Source: Xylanibacter ruminicola (GTDB lineage Bacteria; Bacteroidota; Bacteroidia; Bacteroidales; Bacteroidaceae). From it: DNA of 64,000 nucleotides. The notes beneath the pieces are model-generated. The model saw nothing but the letters and a program-made list of their open reading frames with translations, made no database searches and was not told where the DNA came from. Positions 41,938 to 52,600 of the stretch are shown here, piece after piece. The stretch is taken from contig SUYC01000009.1 of assembly GCA_015060625.1 (NCBI GenBank), forward strand, positions 95,651-159,650. The letters run 5' to 3'. Position 1 is the stretch's first letter, and each line of letters opens with the position of its first letter. The position numbers were made by a program, and so were the translations under genes.

Positions 41938-42861
41938 ATGACTTACATAGGAGAGTTGATTTCGATTGGCGTAGCTTTTTCATGGACAGCTACGGCGCTT
42001 TTGAGTGAATTTGGTAGTAAACGACTGGGCAACCTGACGCTGAATGTGCTGCGTATGGGTATGGCTTTGGTGTTTTCGTTGGTGCTATTTTTTGTGGTGA
42101 CAGGTAGTATGATGCCCCCAGGTGCTTCGGCCGAGGCGGCGGGATGGATGTTACTGTCGGGTGTGGTTGGCTATGTGATAGGCGACTTCTGTCTGTTTCA
42201 GTGTTATATTATCATTGGTTCGCGCTATGGTCAATTGTTTATGACGCTGGCACCGCTTTCTGCAGCCCTGATGGCTTGGATAACACTTGGTCAGCAAATG
42301 AATGCGATGAGCATTCTGGCTATGCTGATTACATTGGTTGGTATCAGTATCTCAGTATTGGGGCGCGGTGAGCATCATAAAGTAGGATTGAAACTGCCCC
42401 TTAACGGTGTGTTGTTTGCTATAGGTGCGGCTATGTGCCAAGGTATTGGTTTGGTGCTTAGTAAGATAGGTATGGACCACTATGAGGCTTCGCTGGCAGG
42501 TATGCCCGAATGGCTGGTGCCCTTTAGCGCCAATTTCTATCGCTGTGTAGCGGGTATCATTGGCTTCTCGTTGTTATTATACTTTCGCAAGGGTTTAGAG
42601 CCACTGCGCGAGGCTATGCACGATCGCAAGGGATTGGCAGTTGCCACAGCCACCACCGTGTTTGGTCCGTTTGTTGGTGTAGGCTTCTCTCTGATGGCTG
42701 TACAATATACAGCAGCAGGCATCGCCAGCACCCTCATGGCGATGACACCTATTATTATCTTGCTGCCGTCGTATTGGTTGTTTAAGCAGAAGATAACCCT
42801 GCGCGCCGTTGTGGGTGCTGTTATTTCTGTGGTAGGTGTTAGCTTGTTCTTTTTGGGCTAA
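41938..42861 (+). CDS. DMT/EamA-family transporter
   Basis: 307 residues from the ATG at 41938. Ten hydrophobic segments form two EamA repeats ([60 protein letters not shown]). The substrate is unknown. It is convergent with rnhB and overlaps it by 4 bp at the 3' ends. Confidence 0.87.
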   Translation: MTYIGELISIGVAFSWTATALLSEFGSKRLGNLTLNVLRMGMALVFSLVLFFVVTGSMMPPGASAEAAGWMLLSGVVGYVIGDFCLFQCYIIIGSRYGQLFMTLAPLSAALMAWITLGQQMNAMSILAMLITLVGISISVLGRGEHHKVGLKLPLNGVLFAIGAAMCQGIGLVLSKIGMDHYEASLAGMPEWLVPFSANFYRCVAGIIGFSLLLYFRKGLEPLREAMHDRKGLAVATATTVFGPFVGVGFSLMAVQYTAAGIASTLMAMTPIIILLPSYWLFKQKITLRAVVGAVISVVGVSLFFLG

Positions 42862-43487
42862 AACTCACCAAAATCAATGCTCAATTGTCCATCGCCCAGC
42901 AGGTTATAACTGCGGCGATGGTAGGGTGTGATTCCAAATTGCTTGATGGCTTCGCGATGCTTCTTGGTAGGATAGCCTTTGTTTGAGAGCCAGTCGTACT
43001 GGGGGTATTCCTCAGCCAACTGGTTCATATAGTCGTCACGATAAGTCTTGGCCAGGATGCTGGCAGCTGCTATGGCAAGGTATTTACCGTCACCCTTGAC
43101 TATGGTAGTGTGGGGGAGTGTTTCGCCGTTAGAAGGCTCTTTATAGGGCTTAAAACGGTTGCCATCAACGATGATAGCCTCTGGACGTACCTTCAGTTGG
43201 TCGAGTGCGCGGTGCATCGCCAAGATAGAAGCATTCAGAATATTGATTTTATCTATCTCTTCAGGTGTAACAATGCCTACAGCCCACGCTACAGCGTCGC
43301 GCTCAATCATATCTCGCAGCTGATAGCGCTTTTTCTCCGACAGTTGTTTGGAGTCGTTGAGTAACTCGTTCTGATAACCTTCTGGCAGTATGACAGCGGC
43401 AGCATACACACTACCTGCCAAACAACCACGCCCAGCCTCGTCGCAACCTGCCTCTATCTTACCTTCGTAGTAATGCGATGCTAACAT
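42858..43487 (-). CDS. rnhB: Ribonuclease HII
   Basis: 209 residues. The DEAG motif [31 protein letters not shown] and [13 protein letters not shown] carry the acidic residues of the active site. It removes ribonucleotides from DNA. It lies 19 bp after sufS, at the end of the long minus-strand block. Confidence 0.95.
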   Translation of the reverse strand: MLASHYYEGKIEAGCDEAGRGCLAGSVYAAAVILPEGYQNELLNDSKQLSEKKRYQLRDMIERDAVAWAVGIVTPEEIDKINILNASILAMHRALDQLKVRPEAIIVDGNRFKPYKEPSNGETLPHTTIVKGDGKYLAIAAASILAKTYRDDYMNQLAEEYPQYDWLSNKGYPTKKHREAIKQFGITPYHRRSYNLLGDGQLSIDFGEF

Positions 43488-43506
43488 TTACATTAAAGAT
43501 TAAACA

Positions 43507-44727
43507 TTAGAACATCGTGCTGACACGGCGAATACCAGCCACCAGAGCGTCGATTTCTTCCTTGGTGTTGTAGAGTGCGAACGAGGCACGAACGGTGCCT
43601 GAGATGCCCAAACGGTCCATCAATGGCTGTGCACAATGATGACCGGTACGAACAGCAATGCCCAGACGGTCGAGTAGGGTGCCCATATCCAGATGGTGTA
43701 TATCGCCCACGTTAAAGCTAACTACGGCATCTTTTTTCGAAGCATCCTGCGGACCGTAGATATTCATGTTATCGATGGTCATCAGCTGTTCCATGCAGTA
43801 GCGGGTAAGAGCTTGCTCATGCTGCTGGATGGCATCAAAACCGATGGCTTCGATATATTCGATGGCTTTTGCCAGTCCGTGGGTAGCTACATAATCGGGT
43901 GTGCCAGCCTCGAACTTGAATGGCAGGCGTTCGAAGGTGGTCTTCTCCCAAGTCACCTTGTCGATCATTTCACCACCACCTTGATAGGGAGGCAGTTTCT
44001 CTAGCCACTCTTCCTTACCATACAGTACGCCGATGCCGGTAGGACCATACATTTTATGACCGCTGAAGGCAAAAAAGTCGCAATCCATAGCTTGTACATC
44101 CACCTTAAAGTGCGGGGCGCTCTGAGCGCCATCTACTAAAACGGGTATGTCGTGGGCATGGGCTGTCTTGATAATCTGCTCAACAGGGTTTATCGTGCCA
44201 AGGACGTTGCTTACATGGGCTATGCTGATAATCTTAGTGCGAGGTGTGATAAACTGTTCCAGTTGATCAATACACAAGATACCATCGTCGGTGATGGGGA
44301 TGTGCTTTACCACGATACCCCGTTTCATTGCTTGCAACTGCCATGAAACGATGTTTGAGTGGTGCTCCATCTCAGTAACGATAACCTCGTCGCCCTCCTG
44401 CATCTGGCTTTCACAGAATGAGCTGGCCACTAGGTTAATAGCTTCTGTGGTACCACGTGTAAACACAATTTCTTCTATCTTACGCGCATTGATAAAACCA
44501 CGCACTTTTTCACGGGCAGCCTCGTGCAGGTCGGTAGCCTGCTGACTGAGGTAGTGTACACCACGATGTACATTGGCATTCACGTTGAGATACTCGTCGC
44601 GCATAGCGTCGAGCACCATCAATGGCTTCTGAGTGGTAGCCGCGTTGTCTAAATAAACCAGCGGTTTCTTATACACTTCGCGAGACAGAATGGGAAAATC
44701 TTCGCGTACCTTTTCTATATTGAACAT
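43507..44727 (-). CDS. sufS: SufS cysteine desulfurase
   Basis: 406 residues. PLP-binding lysine in FAFSGHKMYGPTGIGVLYG, and the catalytic cysteine in VRTGHHCAQPLMDRLGISG. It takes sulfur from cysteine for Fe-S assembly. No sufE/sufU gene is in the cluster, so the sulfur acceptor is elsewhere. It lies 30 bp after sufD. Confidence 0.95.
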   Translation of the reverse strand: MFNIEKVREDFPILSREVYKKPLVYLDNAATTQKPLMVLDAMRDEYLNVNANVHRGVHYLSQQATDLHEAAREKVRGFINARKIEEIVFTRGTTEAINLVASSFCESQMQEGDEVIVTEMEHHSNIVSWQLQAMKRGIVVKHIPITDDGILCIDQLEQFITPRTKIISIAHVSNVLGTINPVEQIIKTAHAHDIPVLVDGAQSAPHFKVDVQAMDCDFFAFSGHKMYGPTGIGVLYGKEEWLEKLPPYQGGGEMIDKVTWEKTTFERLPFKFEAGTPDYVATHGLAKAIEYIEAIGFDAIQQHEQALTRYCMEQLMTIDNMNIYGPQDASKKDAVVSFNVGDIHHLDMGTLLDRLGIAVRTGHHCAQPLMDRLGISGTVRASFALYNTKEEIDALVAGIRRVSTMF

Positions 44728-44757
44728 TGAATAGTGAATATTAAAAATTAATACCCT

Positions 44758-46119
44758 TTACTTGCAGAGTTTACAGCCTGAGCATTTGTTCAGTTCGCCG
44801 CGGAATCGCTTTTCTACCAGGTAGTGCAGACGGTCGCGCAGTGGCTCTAACTGCATGTGATCGATAACCTCATTGATAAAGGCGTTCTGCAGCAGTACTT
44901 TGGCCTCTTTGAGTGAGATGCCTCGTTGACGCATGTAGAACAGGGCTGCATCGTTAAGTTGACCAACAGTAGAACCATGTGCACATTTCACGTCGTCGGC
45001 ATAAATTTCCAACATCGGCTGGGTGTACATGCGTGCCTCCTTGGTGGCAGTCAGATTCTGATTGGTCATCTGCGAGGTGGTCTTCTGTGCACCGTGCTCT
45101 ACCAATACGCGACCAGCAAAAGCGCCTGTTGCCTTTTCATCAAGAACATATTTGTATAGCTCCTGCGAGTTGCAGTGAGGCACCTTGTGTACTATCAGTG
45201 TGTTGTTATCTACATGCTGTTGCTTGTCGGCAATCACACAACCGTAGCACTGGCACTCAGCCCCCTCGCCACTGAAGGTGAGGTCGAGCTTGTTGCGTGT
45301 GATACCATTGTGTAGTGTAATCACATTATGGTTTACACGGCTGTTAGCCTGCTGGTCGATATAAACGTTGCTAATGCGCACATTCTTGTGATGTGTCTCC
45401 TCCATGCAATACAGGTCTAACGAAGCATTCTCGCCTACGTAAGCCTCAATCACCTGTGTGGCCAGGAAGTTACGATCATCGGCAGCATGGTCGCAGAACA
45501 GCATTTTTATTTCGGCATTCTCTTCGAGTACGATGAGCACGCGGCGGTTAACCATCAGGTCGGGCACCACACGCTGAGCATTCTTAGGTGTTGCCTTCAG
45601 GATGTTGATGACCTGAATGGCGCGATCAACCTTGACGTTCTTAGGAACGTAAACCAGTAATCCATCCTGTGCCAGCATGGTATTGAGTGCCGTCAGGGCA
45701 TCGTCGCCGGTTTTTGCTAGCTTGGTGTAGTACTTGCTTACTATCTCGGGGTAATCGCGCATAGAGCCGATAATCACACCATCAGGCAGGTGCCCTTTCT
45801 GCTTATCGTCGTGGTAGAACATATCGTTTACCACAAAATACAAGCTGGTACTCAAGTTGGGCACATCGCAGCGAAACGCTTCATAAGGATCTACAGGTAT
45901 CTGAAGGCGATTCAGGTTTACACCGTAGTCGGGCTCAAACAGCTTCTGTATATCAGTATATTTATAGCGCTCTACCTTTTTGGAGGGGAAGCCCTGACGA
46001 CGGAAGTCTTCGAAGGCCTGGTCGCGAACCGTGTTCATCGATTTTGGCGCATGATCAAAGATCATCTGTCGGGCTTGCTGATAGAGCTCTATATATTGTT
46101 TCTCACTTGAAGTAATCAT
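44758..46119 (-). CDS. sufD: SufD Fe-S scaffold component
   Basis: 453 residues from the ATG at 46119 (MITSSEKQYIELYQQARQM). Typical beta-helix C-terminal half (LDLTFSGEGAECQCYGCVIA; ADDVKCAHGSTVGQLNDAAL; FYMRQRGISLKEAKVLL). With SufB and SufC it forms the SufBCD scaffold. The end is cysteine-rich (ELNKCSGCKLCK), an unusual tail. Confidence 0.95.
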   Translation of the reverse strand: MITSSEKQYIELYQQARQMIFDHAPKSMNTVRDQAFEDFRRQGFPSKKVERYKYTDIQKLFEPDYGVNLNRLQIPVDPYEAFRCDVPNLSTSLYFVVNDMFYHDDKQKGHLPDGVIIGSMRDYPEIVSKYYTKLAKTGDDALTALNTMLAQDGLLVYVPKNVKVDRAIQVINILKATPKNAQRVVPDLMVNRRVLIVLEENAEIKMLFCDHAADDRNFLATQVIEAYVGENASLDLYCMEETHHKNVRISNVYIDQQANSRVNHNVITLHNGITRNKLDLTFSGEGAECQCYGCVIADKQQHVDNNTLIVHKVPHCNSQELYKYVLDEKATGAFAGRVLVEHGAQKTTSQMTNQNLTATKEARMYTQPMLEIYADDVKCAHGSTVGQLNDAALFYMRQRGISLKEAKVLLQNAFINEVIDHMQLEPLRDRLHYLVEKRFRGELNKCSGCKLCK

Positions 46120-46120
46120 A

Positions 46121-46153
46121 AATTTCAATTATCAATTTTCAATTCTCAATTAT
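46121..46153. repeat. Short AT-rich ATTATCAATT repeat in the sufC-sufD spacer
   Basis: About three imperfect units (TTTCAATTATCAATTTTCAA and on). It fills the space between sufC and sufD. Confidence 0.5.
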
Positions 46154-46155
46154 GA

Positions 46156-46911
46156 TCACTCTTCTCCGATTTCTTCCTTTATCCAATCGTAGCCGTGCTC
46201 CTGAATCTGAACAGCCAGTTCTGGACCACCAGTTTTTACGATCCTGCCCTTGTAGAGCACATGTACAAACTGGGGTTTTATCATCTCGAGCAAGCGGTCG
46301 TAGTGGGTGATAACAATACACGACGTCTCAGGTGTTTGCAGTTTGTTCACGCCTTCGGCTACAATACGCATGGCATCAACATCCAGACCAGAGTCAGTCT
46401 CGTCGAGAATACTCAATTTGGGTTCGAGCATGGCCATCTGGAAAATCTCGTTGCGTTTTTTCTCACCACCGCTGAAGCCTTCGTTCACAGAGCGGTTAGC
46501 CAGTTTTGAGTCAAGCTCTACAATCTTGCGTTTCTCGCGCTGAAGTTTCAGGAATTCTGCAGCATTCATAGGCTCCAGACCTTGATACTTGCGTTTCTCG
46601 TTGATGGCAGCCTTCATGAAATTGGTCATCGATACGCCTGGAATCTCAACGGGATACTGGAATGAGAGGAATAACCCCTCGTGGGCGCGGTCTTCAGGTT
46701 TCATCTCCAACAGGTTCTTGCCGTTGAAGTAAGCTTCGCCTTCGGTAACCTCGTAGAGTGGATTTCCCACCAGTACGGCACTCAGGGTTGATTTTCCTGA
46801 GCCGTTAGGGCCCATGATGGCATGTGTCTCGCCATCGTTAATCACGAGGTCGATGCCTTTTAATATCTCTTTATCGCCAATCTTGGCGTGTAAGTTCTTA
46901 ACCTCTAACAT
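46156..46911 (-). CDS. sufC: SufC ATPase of the Suf Fe-S assembly system
   Basis: 251 residues. Walker A GPNGSGKSTLSAVLVG, ABC signature FSGGEKKRNEIFQM, Walker B SILDETDSGLDVDAM. It powers SufBCD. In the usual Bacteroidota order it would follow sufB directly, but here an NCS2 permease gene lies between. Confidence 0.95.
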   Translation of the reverse strand: MLEVKNLHAKIGDKEILKGIDLVINDGETHAIMGPNGSGKSTLSAVLVGNPLYEVTEGEAYFNGKNLLEMKPEDRAHEGLFLSFQYPVEIPGVSMTNFMKAAINEKRKYQGLEPMNAAEFLKLQREKRKIVELDSKLANRSVNEGFSGGEKKRNEIFQMAMLEPKLSILDETDSGLDVDAMRIVAEGVNKLQTPETSCIVITHYDRLLEMIKPQFVHVLYKGRIVKTGGPELAVQIQEHGYDWIKEEIGEE

Positions 46912-46937
46912 TTATTTAAGAATTTTCTATTTTATAA

Positions 46938-48245
46938 TTACAGGAATGCGTAGCGCATGATAAACAATGCAGCCAGCAGGATAGTGGCCCAGTTAATGTT
47001 GTTACGCTCGTCCTTATCTTTGAGTGTGCCCGACAACAGGTGGATGAGTACATACGAGATAACACCCATCAGAATACCGTCAGAGATGCTATATGTAAGT
47101 GGCATCATGACGATACATACAAAGCAAGGTATAGCTGTAACATAATCACTGAAGTCAACCTTACGGATGTCGTGCATCATCATTACACCCACCAGAATCA
47201 GCGCGGCTGCTGTGGCCTGTGCTGGGATGGCCAGAAACAAAGGCGCAAATAGCAATGCAACTGCAAAGCAGATGGCTGTTGTGAAGCTGGTAAGACCAGA
47301 ACGTCCGCCCATGTTTACACCCGATGCACTCTCAACATAGGTAGTTACTGTTGATGTTCCCAATATAGCACCCACGGTGGTACCGATGGCATCGGCCATA
47401 AAGGCCTGGTTCAGGTTCTTTACGTTACCGTTATCATCTACCATGCCGGCACGGTTTGATACACCAATCAGGGTACCGATGGTGTCGAACATATCGATAA
47501 ACAAGAAGGTAAGTACCACTATCACCATATCTACTGTAAAGATGTCGTGGAATTCAAACTGCCAGAAGATGGGGCTGATTGATGGTGGAACCGACATCAC
47601 GCCTGTAAAGTTGGTAACCCCCAAGGGAATACCCACGATGGTGGTTATCAGGATACCGATGAGCAGCGAGCCAGTAACCTTTCGTACCAGCAGGGCGGCT
47701 GTAAGCAGAATGCCGAAAATAGACAGTAGCACAGCGGGGTCGTGCAGATTTCCCAAGGTGATGAATGTAGCCTCTGAAGCGCTAACGATACCAGCGCCTT
47801 TCAGTCCTACAAAAGCGATAAACAATCCGATACCTGGACTGATGGCTCGACGCAATACCAATGGTATGGCGTTCACAATGTGTTTGCGCAAGCCTGTAAT
47901 AGTGAGCAGGATGAAAATCAATCCTTCAATCAGCACGGCCGTTAGTGCAAACTGCCAGGTGTAGCCCATTGTGAGCACCACGGTAAATGCAAAGAATGCA
48001 TTCAGTCCCATACCAGGTGCCAAGGCAAAAGGCAATTTGGCATAGATGGCCATAACCAATGTACCAACAACAGCTGCGATACATGTGGTGGTGAACACTG
48101 CCCCCGCATCCATACCGGTAGCCGAGAGAATGCTTGGGTTTACGGCTAAGATGTAAGCCATTGTCAAAAAGGTGGTAATACCACCAATAACCTCCTTGCG
48201 CAAAGTCATTGTGGAGGCATCAAATCCAAATAATTTCTGAAGCAT
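46938..48245 (-). CDS. NCS2-family nucleobase permease inside the suf cluster
   Basis: 435 residues, about 12-14 membrane segments. Motifs include GGITTFLTMAYILAVNPSIL, APGMGLNAFFAFTVVLTMG and TVTTYVESASGVNMGGRSGL, as in AzgA-type hypoxanthine/guanine/adenine permeases. It would import purine bases. It sits between sufB and sufC, in the same strand and with short spacers (12 and 26 bp), so it is probably co-transcribed. No role in Fe-S assembly is known. Confidence 0.9.
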   Translation of the reverse strand: MLQKLFGFDASTMTLRKEVIGGITTFLTMAYILAVNPSILSATGMDAGAVFTTTCIAAVVGTLVMAIYAKLPFALAPGMGLNAFFAFTVVLTMGYTWQFALTAVLIEGLIFILLTITGLRKHIVNAIPLVLRRAISPGIGLFIAFVGLKGAGIVSASEATFITLGNLHDPAVLLSIFGILLTAALLVRKVTGSLLIGILITTIVGIPLGVTNFTGVMSVPPSISPIFWQFEFHDIFTVDMVIVVLTFLFIDMFDTIGTLIGVSNRAGMVDDNGNVKNLNQAFMADAIGTTVGAILGTSTVTTYVESASGVNMGGRSGLTSFTTAICFAVALLFAPLFLAIPAQATAAALILVGVMMMHDIRKVDFSDYVTAIPCFVCIVMMPLTYSISDGILMGVISYVLIHLLSGTLKDKDERNNINWATILLAALFIMRYAFL

Positions 48246-48256
48246 ATCGTTTTTAT

Positions 48257-49705
48257 TTATCCAACAGTTCCTTCTAATGATACTGATAATAGTTTCTGTG
48301 CCTCAACGGCAAACTCCATAGGCAACTTCTGCAGCACCTCCTTGGCATAACCGTTAACAATAAGTCCAACGGCCTGCTCGGTTGGTATGCCGCGCTGGTT
48401 GCAATAGAAGAGCTGGTCTTCCGAAATCTTCGAGGTGGTTGCCTCGTGCTCAAATACAGCGGTATCATTGTGCACATCCATATAGGGGAATGTGTGCGCG
48501 CCACAATCAGAGCCTAACAACAGCGAGTCGCAGCTTGAGTAGTTACGTGCGTTATCGGCTGTTGATGCAGCACGTACCAGTCCGCGATACGAGTTCTGCG
48601 AGTGACCGGCTGAAATACCCTTTGAGATGATGGTACTCTTGGTGTTCTTGCCGATGTGAATCATCTTGGTACCTGTGTCGGCCTCCTGATAGTTGTTGGT
48701 CACAGCTACCGAGTAGAATTCTGCTTGTGAGTTGTCGCCACGCAGGATGCAAGATGGATATTTCCAGGTGATGGCAGATCCTGTTTCAACCTGTGTCCAC
48801 GACAGCTTGGAATCTACACCACGCAGATCGCCACGCTTGGTTACCAGGTTCAGCACGCCACCTTTCCCGTTCTCGTCGCCAGGATACCAGTTCTGAACGG
48901 TTGAATATTTCACTTCGGCACGATTCATCACGATAATCTCAACGATAGCGGCATGCAACTGATTCTCGTCGCGCATGGGGGCTGTACATCCCTCTAGATA
49001 CGATACGTAGGCATCGTCGTCGGCAATAATCAATGTGCGTTCAAACTGTCCTGTATTTCTTGCATTGATACGGAAATACGAGCTGAGTTCCATAGGGCAG
49101 CGAACGCCTTTTGGGATGTACACAAATGAACCATCGCTGAACACAGCCGAGTTGAGTGCTGCAAAGAAATTGTCCTTGTAAGGCACTACGGTACCTAAGT
49201 ATTGGCGCACCAGGTCGCCGTGCTCCTTGATGGCCTCGCCAATCGAGCAGAAGATGACACCTTTTTCGCGAAGTTTCTCTTTGAATGTGGTTTTTACCGA
49301 TACGCTATCCATAATGGCATCAACGGCGGTGTTACCACTCAAGGCTAAACGCTCTTCAAGCGGAATGCCCAACTTATCAAAGGTTTTTTCGAGCTCTGGG
49401 TCGATCTTGCCATCGCCTTCGGGCTTCTTGGCTAGTGGGTCGGCATAGTAGCTAATGGCCTGATAGTCAATCTCTGGCACATGCACATGTCCCCACTTAG
49501 GTTCCTGCTGCTCTTTCCAGTAGCGGAACGCTTTCAGTCGGAACTCGAGCATCCACTCTGGTTCCCCTTTCTTAGCAGAGATGAGCCGAACGATATCCTC
49601 GTTCAGCCCTTTCTCAATTATTTCAGTATGCACGTCGGTGGTAAAGCCAAATTCATATTTCTGCTCGGCCACCTGGCGTACATATTCATTCTTATGTTCT
49701 GACAT
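48257..49705 (-). CDS. sufB: SufB Fe-S scaffold component
   Basis: 482 residues, normal length. Characteristic parts include [40 protein letters not shown] and [20 protein letters not shown]. It forms the scaffold with SufC and SufD. It starts 2 bp after infB ends. Confidence 0.96.
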   Translation of the reverse strand: MSEHKNEYVRQVAEQKYEFGFTTDVHTEIIEKGLNEDIVRLISAKKGEPEWMLEFRLKAFRYWKEQQEPKWGHVHVPEIDYQAISYYADPLAKKPEGDGKIDPELEKTFDKLGIPLEERLALSGNTAVDAIMDSVSVKTTFKEKLREKGVIFCSIGEAIKEHGDLVRQYLGTVVPYKDNFFAALNSAVFSDGSFVYIPKGVRCPMELSSYFRINARNTGQFERTLIIADDDAYVSYLEGCTAPMRDENQLHAAIVEIIVMNRAEVKYSTVQNWYPGDENGKGGVLNLVTKRGDLRGVDSKLSWTQVETGSAITWKYPSCILRGDNSQAEFYSVAVTNNYQEADTGTKMIHIGKNTKSTIISKGISAGHSQNSYRGLVRAASTADNARNYSSCDSLLLGSDCGAHTFPYMDVHNDTAVFEHEATTSKISEDQLFYCNQRGIPTEQAVGLIVNGYAKEVLQKLPMEFAVEAQKLLSVSLEGTVG

Positions 49706-49707
49706 TA

Positions 49708-52560
49708 TTAAAGTTTCTGTTCTACTTCAATCTCAGTGAAGGTCTCGATGATATCACCTACCTGGATATCGTTGAAATTAACCAGTGAGATACCACACTC
49801 CAGTCCGGTTGCAACCTCCTTGGCATCGTCCTTGTAACGCTTCAGGGCGTCGATAGGAGCGGTGTGTATCACGATACCATCGCGGATGACGCGGGCCTTG
49901 TCCTTGTTGTGAACTTTACCCTCGGTAACCAGACCACCGGCAACGGTGCCAACCTTAGAAATCTTGAATACCTGCTTAACCTCGATTTCTCCAGAGATGA
50001 TTTCTTTCTTAACCTTATCAAGCATACCCTGCATCGTGCTCTTCACATCGTCGATAGCATCGTAGATGATAGAGTAGGTGTTGATTTCAACACCCTCACG
50101 GTCGGCTGCTTTACGGGCATCGGCAGAAGGACGAACCTGGAATCCGATGATGATAGCCTCAGAAGCTGAAGCCAGCATCACATCGTTCTCTGAAATCTGA
50201 CCTACAGCCTTGTTGATCACGTTCACCTGAACTTTCTCTGTAGAGAGCTTGATGAACGAATCAGAGAGCGCCTCGATAGAACCGTCGGTATCACCCTTCA
50301 CGATGATGTTCAACTCGTGGAACTCACCCAGAGCAATACGGTGCGACAGCTCGTCGAGACCAAGCTTGGTAGTGGTACGCAAGCTCTGCTCACGCTGCAG
50401 TTGGATACGCTTGTTGGCAATTTCGCGGGCCTCCTGCTCGCTTTCCATCACGTGGAACGAGTCGCCGGCAGTAGGTGCGCCATTCAGTCCCAGGATGATA
50501 GCAGGCTCGGCAGGACCGGCCTTCTCGATGCGCTGGTTACGCTCGTTGAACATAGCCTTTACCTTACCCCAGGCAGTACCTGCAATCACAACGTCGCCCA
50601 CCTTCAGGGTTCCGTTAGATACGAGTACGGTAGATACGTAACCACGACCCTTGTCAAGCGAACTCTCGATGATAGAACCTGTGGCCTTGCGGTTAGGATT
50701 AGCCTTCAGGTCGAGCATCTCGGCTTCGAGCAGTACTTTTTCAAGCAACTCATCCACGCCGATACCCTTCTTGGCACTAATCTCCTGGCACTGGTACTTA
50801 CCACCCCATTCCTCAACAAGCAGGTTCATATTAGCCAGGTCCTCACGAATCTTATCGGGGTTAGCACCTGGTTTATCAATTTTGTTGATAGCGAATACCA
50901 TTGGCACGTTAGCAGCCTGAGCATGTGCGATGGCCTCCTTGGTGGTAGGCATCACCGAGTCGTCGGCAGCTACGATGATGATGGCGATATCGGTTACCTG
51001 AGCACCGCGGGCACGCATGGCGGTAAATGCCTCGTGACCTGGGGTATCCAGGAATGTAATCTGTCGGCCATCCTTCAGCTTTACATTGTAGGCACCAATG
51101 TGCTGGGTAATACCACCAGCTTCACCAGCAATCACGTTGGTGTTGCGGATATGGTCGAGTAGCGATGTCTTACCGTGGTCAACGTGTCCCATCACAGTTA
51201 CGATAGGAGCGCGGCTGATCAGATCGTTCTCGTCGTCTTCCTCCTCAGTAATGGCATTCTGTACCTCGGCAGATACATATTCGGTGGTGAATCCGAACTC
51301 CTCGGCTACGATGTTGATGGTCTCAGCATCCAGACGCTGGTTGATTGATACCATGATACCGATGCTCATACAGGTACCGATTACCTGGTTGACACCAACG
51401 TTCATCATGGTGGCCAGCTCTGATACGGTTACAAACTCGGTGAGCTTCAGAATCTTGCTCTGTGCTGCCTCTGCTGCCATCTCTTCGTTCATACGCTCTG
51501 CTACGGCATCACGCTTCTCACGACGATACTTGGCACCCTTCTTGTTCTGGTTCTTAGAAGTGAGGCGGGCCAGCGTTTCCTTAACCTGACGTGCTACTGC
51601 TTCGTCGTCAACCTCCAGAGGCTTCTGGATGGGGCGGTTCTTCTTGTTTTTCTTGCCGCCGCCATTGTTGCCGTCCTGGTAGTTCTGGTTGCCACCCTTG
51701 TTTTTCTTATTATTCTGGTTGCCGCCATTACGGTTGTCCTGATTGGCAGCAGCCTCGATGTCAACACGCTCCTTGCCTCCGTGGATGCGTTCGCGCTTCT
51801 TCTTCTCGCCATGCATCTGAGCCTGCTTCTCCTCGCGCTCCTTACGGCGCTCTTCCTTCGACTTCTTCTTAGGACGAGTGCTCTGGTTCAGCGAGTCGAG
51901 GTCGATTTTACCAACCACGTTAAAGTTGGGAGTCATCTTCTTTTCGCTCTTCAAGGTGAAGATAGCCTTCTGCTGCTCTGCGGCAGGTTTCTGCTCCTGC
52001 TTGGCATCGGGCTTCACTTCTGGTTTTACCTCGGGCTTAACCTCGGGTTTGGGCTCAGGCTTCACCTCTGCCTTTGGCTGTGGCTTAGGCTCGGGCTTGG
52101 GCTCAGGCTTAGGCTCGGTTTTTACCTCGGGTTTGAGCTCTGGCTTAGGCTCGGGTTTTGGCTCTGGCTTTGGCTCGGGATTTGATTCGGCCATAGGCTC
52201 AGCAGCTGCTGGTGCCTGTGGCTTGGCTTCCTGATGCTTGGCGGGTTTGCCAATGCTGTTCAGGTCAATCTTTCCTAATGGAGTGAAAGTCTGCTTGATT
52301 TCATCCTTAACCTCAACAGTCTCAGATTTGAAATCAGGTTTAGCTTTCTTCTCCTTCTTGGGGAATATCATAGCGGCCTGGTTCTTCACATCTTTGTCGC
52401 CCTTGAACTCTTTGACCAGCGCGTTGTATTGCTCGTCGCTAATCTTGGTGTTCATTGTGGCGTCGTTGATTTCTCCCAGGTTCTTCTTCTTCAGATAGTC
52501 AACGGCCGTCTGAAGTCCGATATTCAATTCTGTTAATACTTTATTTAATCTTACACCCAT
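49708..52560 (-). CDS. infB: Translation initiation factor IF-2
   Basis: 950 residues. The N-terminal part has a Pro/Glu/Lys repeat at about 120-190 ([20 protein letters not shown] type) and an Asn/Lys-rich stretch. The G domain starts near residue 450, with [39 protein letters not shown] and [12 protein letters not shown]. It brings initiator tRNA to the ribosome. It is the third gene of the rimP-nusA-infB group. Confidence 0.97.
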   Translation of the reverse strand: MGVRLNKVLTELNIGLQTAVDYLKKKNLGEINDATMNTKISDEQYNALVKEFKGDKDVKNQAAMIFPKKEKKAKPDFKSETVEVKDEIKQTFTPLGKIDLNSIGKPAKHQEAKPQAPAAAEPMAESNPEPKPEPKPEPKPELKPEVKTEPKPEPKPEPKPQPKAEVKPEPKPEVKPEVKPEVKPDAKQEQKPAAEQQKAIFTLKSEKKMTPNFNVVGKIDLDSLNQSTRPKKKSKEERRKEREEKQAQMHGEKKKRERIHGGKERVDIEAAANQDNRNGGNQNNKKNKGGNQNYQDGNNGGGKKNKKNRPIQKPLEVDDEAVARQVKETLARLTSKNQNKKGAKYRREKRDAVAERMNEEMAAEAAQSKILKLTEFVTVSELATMMNVGVNQVIGTCMSIGIMVSINQRLDAETINIVAEEFGFTTEYVSAEVQNAITEEEDDENDLISRAPIVTVMGHVDHGKTSLLDHIRNTNVIAGEAGGITQHIGAYNVKLKDGRQITFLDTPGHEAFTAMRARGAQVTDIAIIIVAADDSVMPTTKEAIAHAQAANVPMVFAINKIDKPGANPDKIREDLANMNLLVEEWGGKYQCQEISAKKGIGVDELLEKVLLEAEMLDLKANPNRKATGSIIESSLDKGRGYVSTVLVSNGTLKVGDVVIAGTAWGKVKAMFNERNQRIEKAGPAEPAIILGLNGAPTAGDSFHVMESEQEAREIANKRIQLQREQSLRTTTKLGLDELSHRIALGEFHELNIIVKGDTDGSIEALSDSFIKLSTEKVQVNVINKAVGQISENDVMLASASEAIIIGFQVRPSADARKAADREGVEINTYSIIYDAIDDVKSTMQGMLDKVKKEIISGEIEVKQVFKISKVGTVAGGLVTEGKVHNKDKARVIRDGIVIHTAPIDALKRYKDDAKEVATGLECGISLVNFNDIQVGDIIETFTEIEVEQKL

Positions 52561-52563
52561 CTA

Positions 52564-52600
52564 ATTCAAATTGATAATTGAAAATTGATAATTGATAATT
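52564..52600. repeat. Short AT-rich TTGATAATTG repeat in the nusA-infB spacer
   Basis: Three to four imperfect units of TTGATAATTGAAAATTGATA type. It fills the gap between nusA and infB. Confidence 0.5.

Noticed and set aside
50317..51162. A 281-codon open frame on the plus strand
   Set aside because: It is opposite the infB G domain, which is certain. No domain is visible in it.
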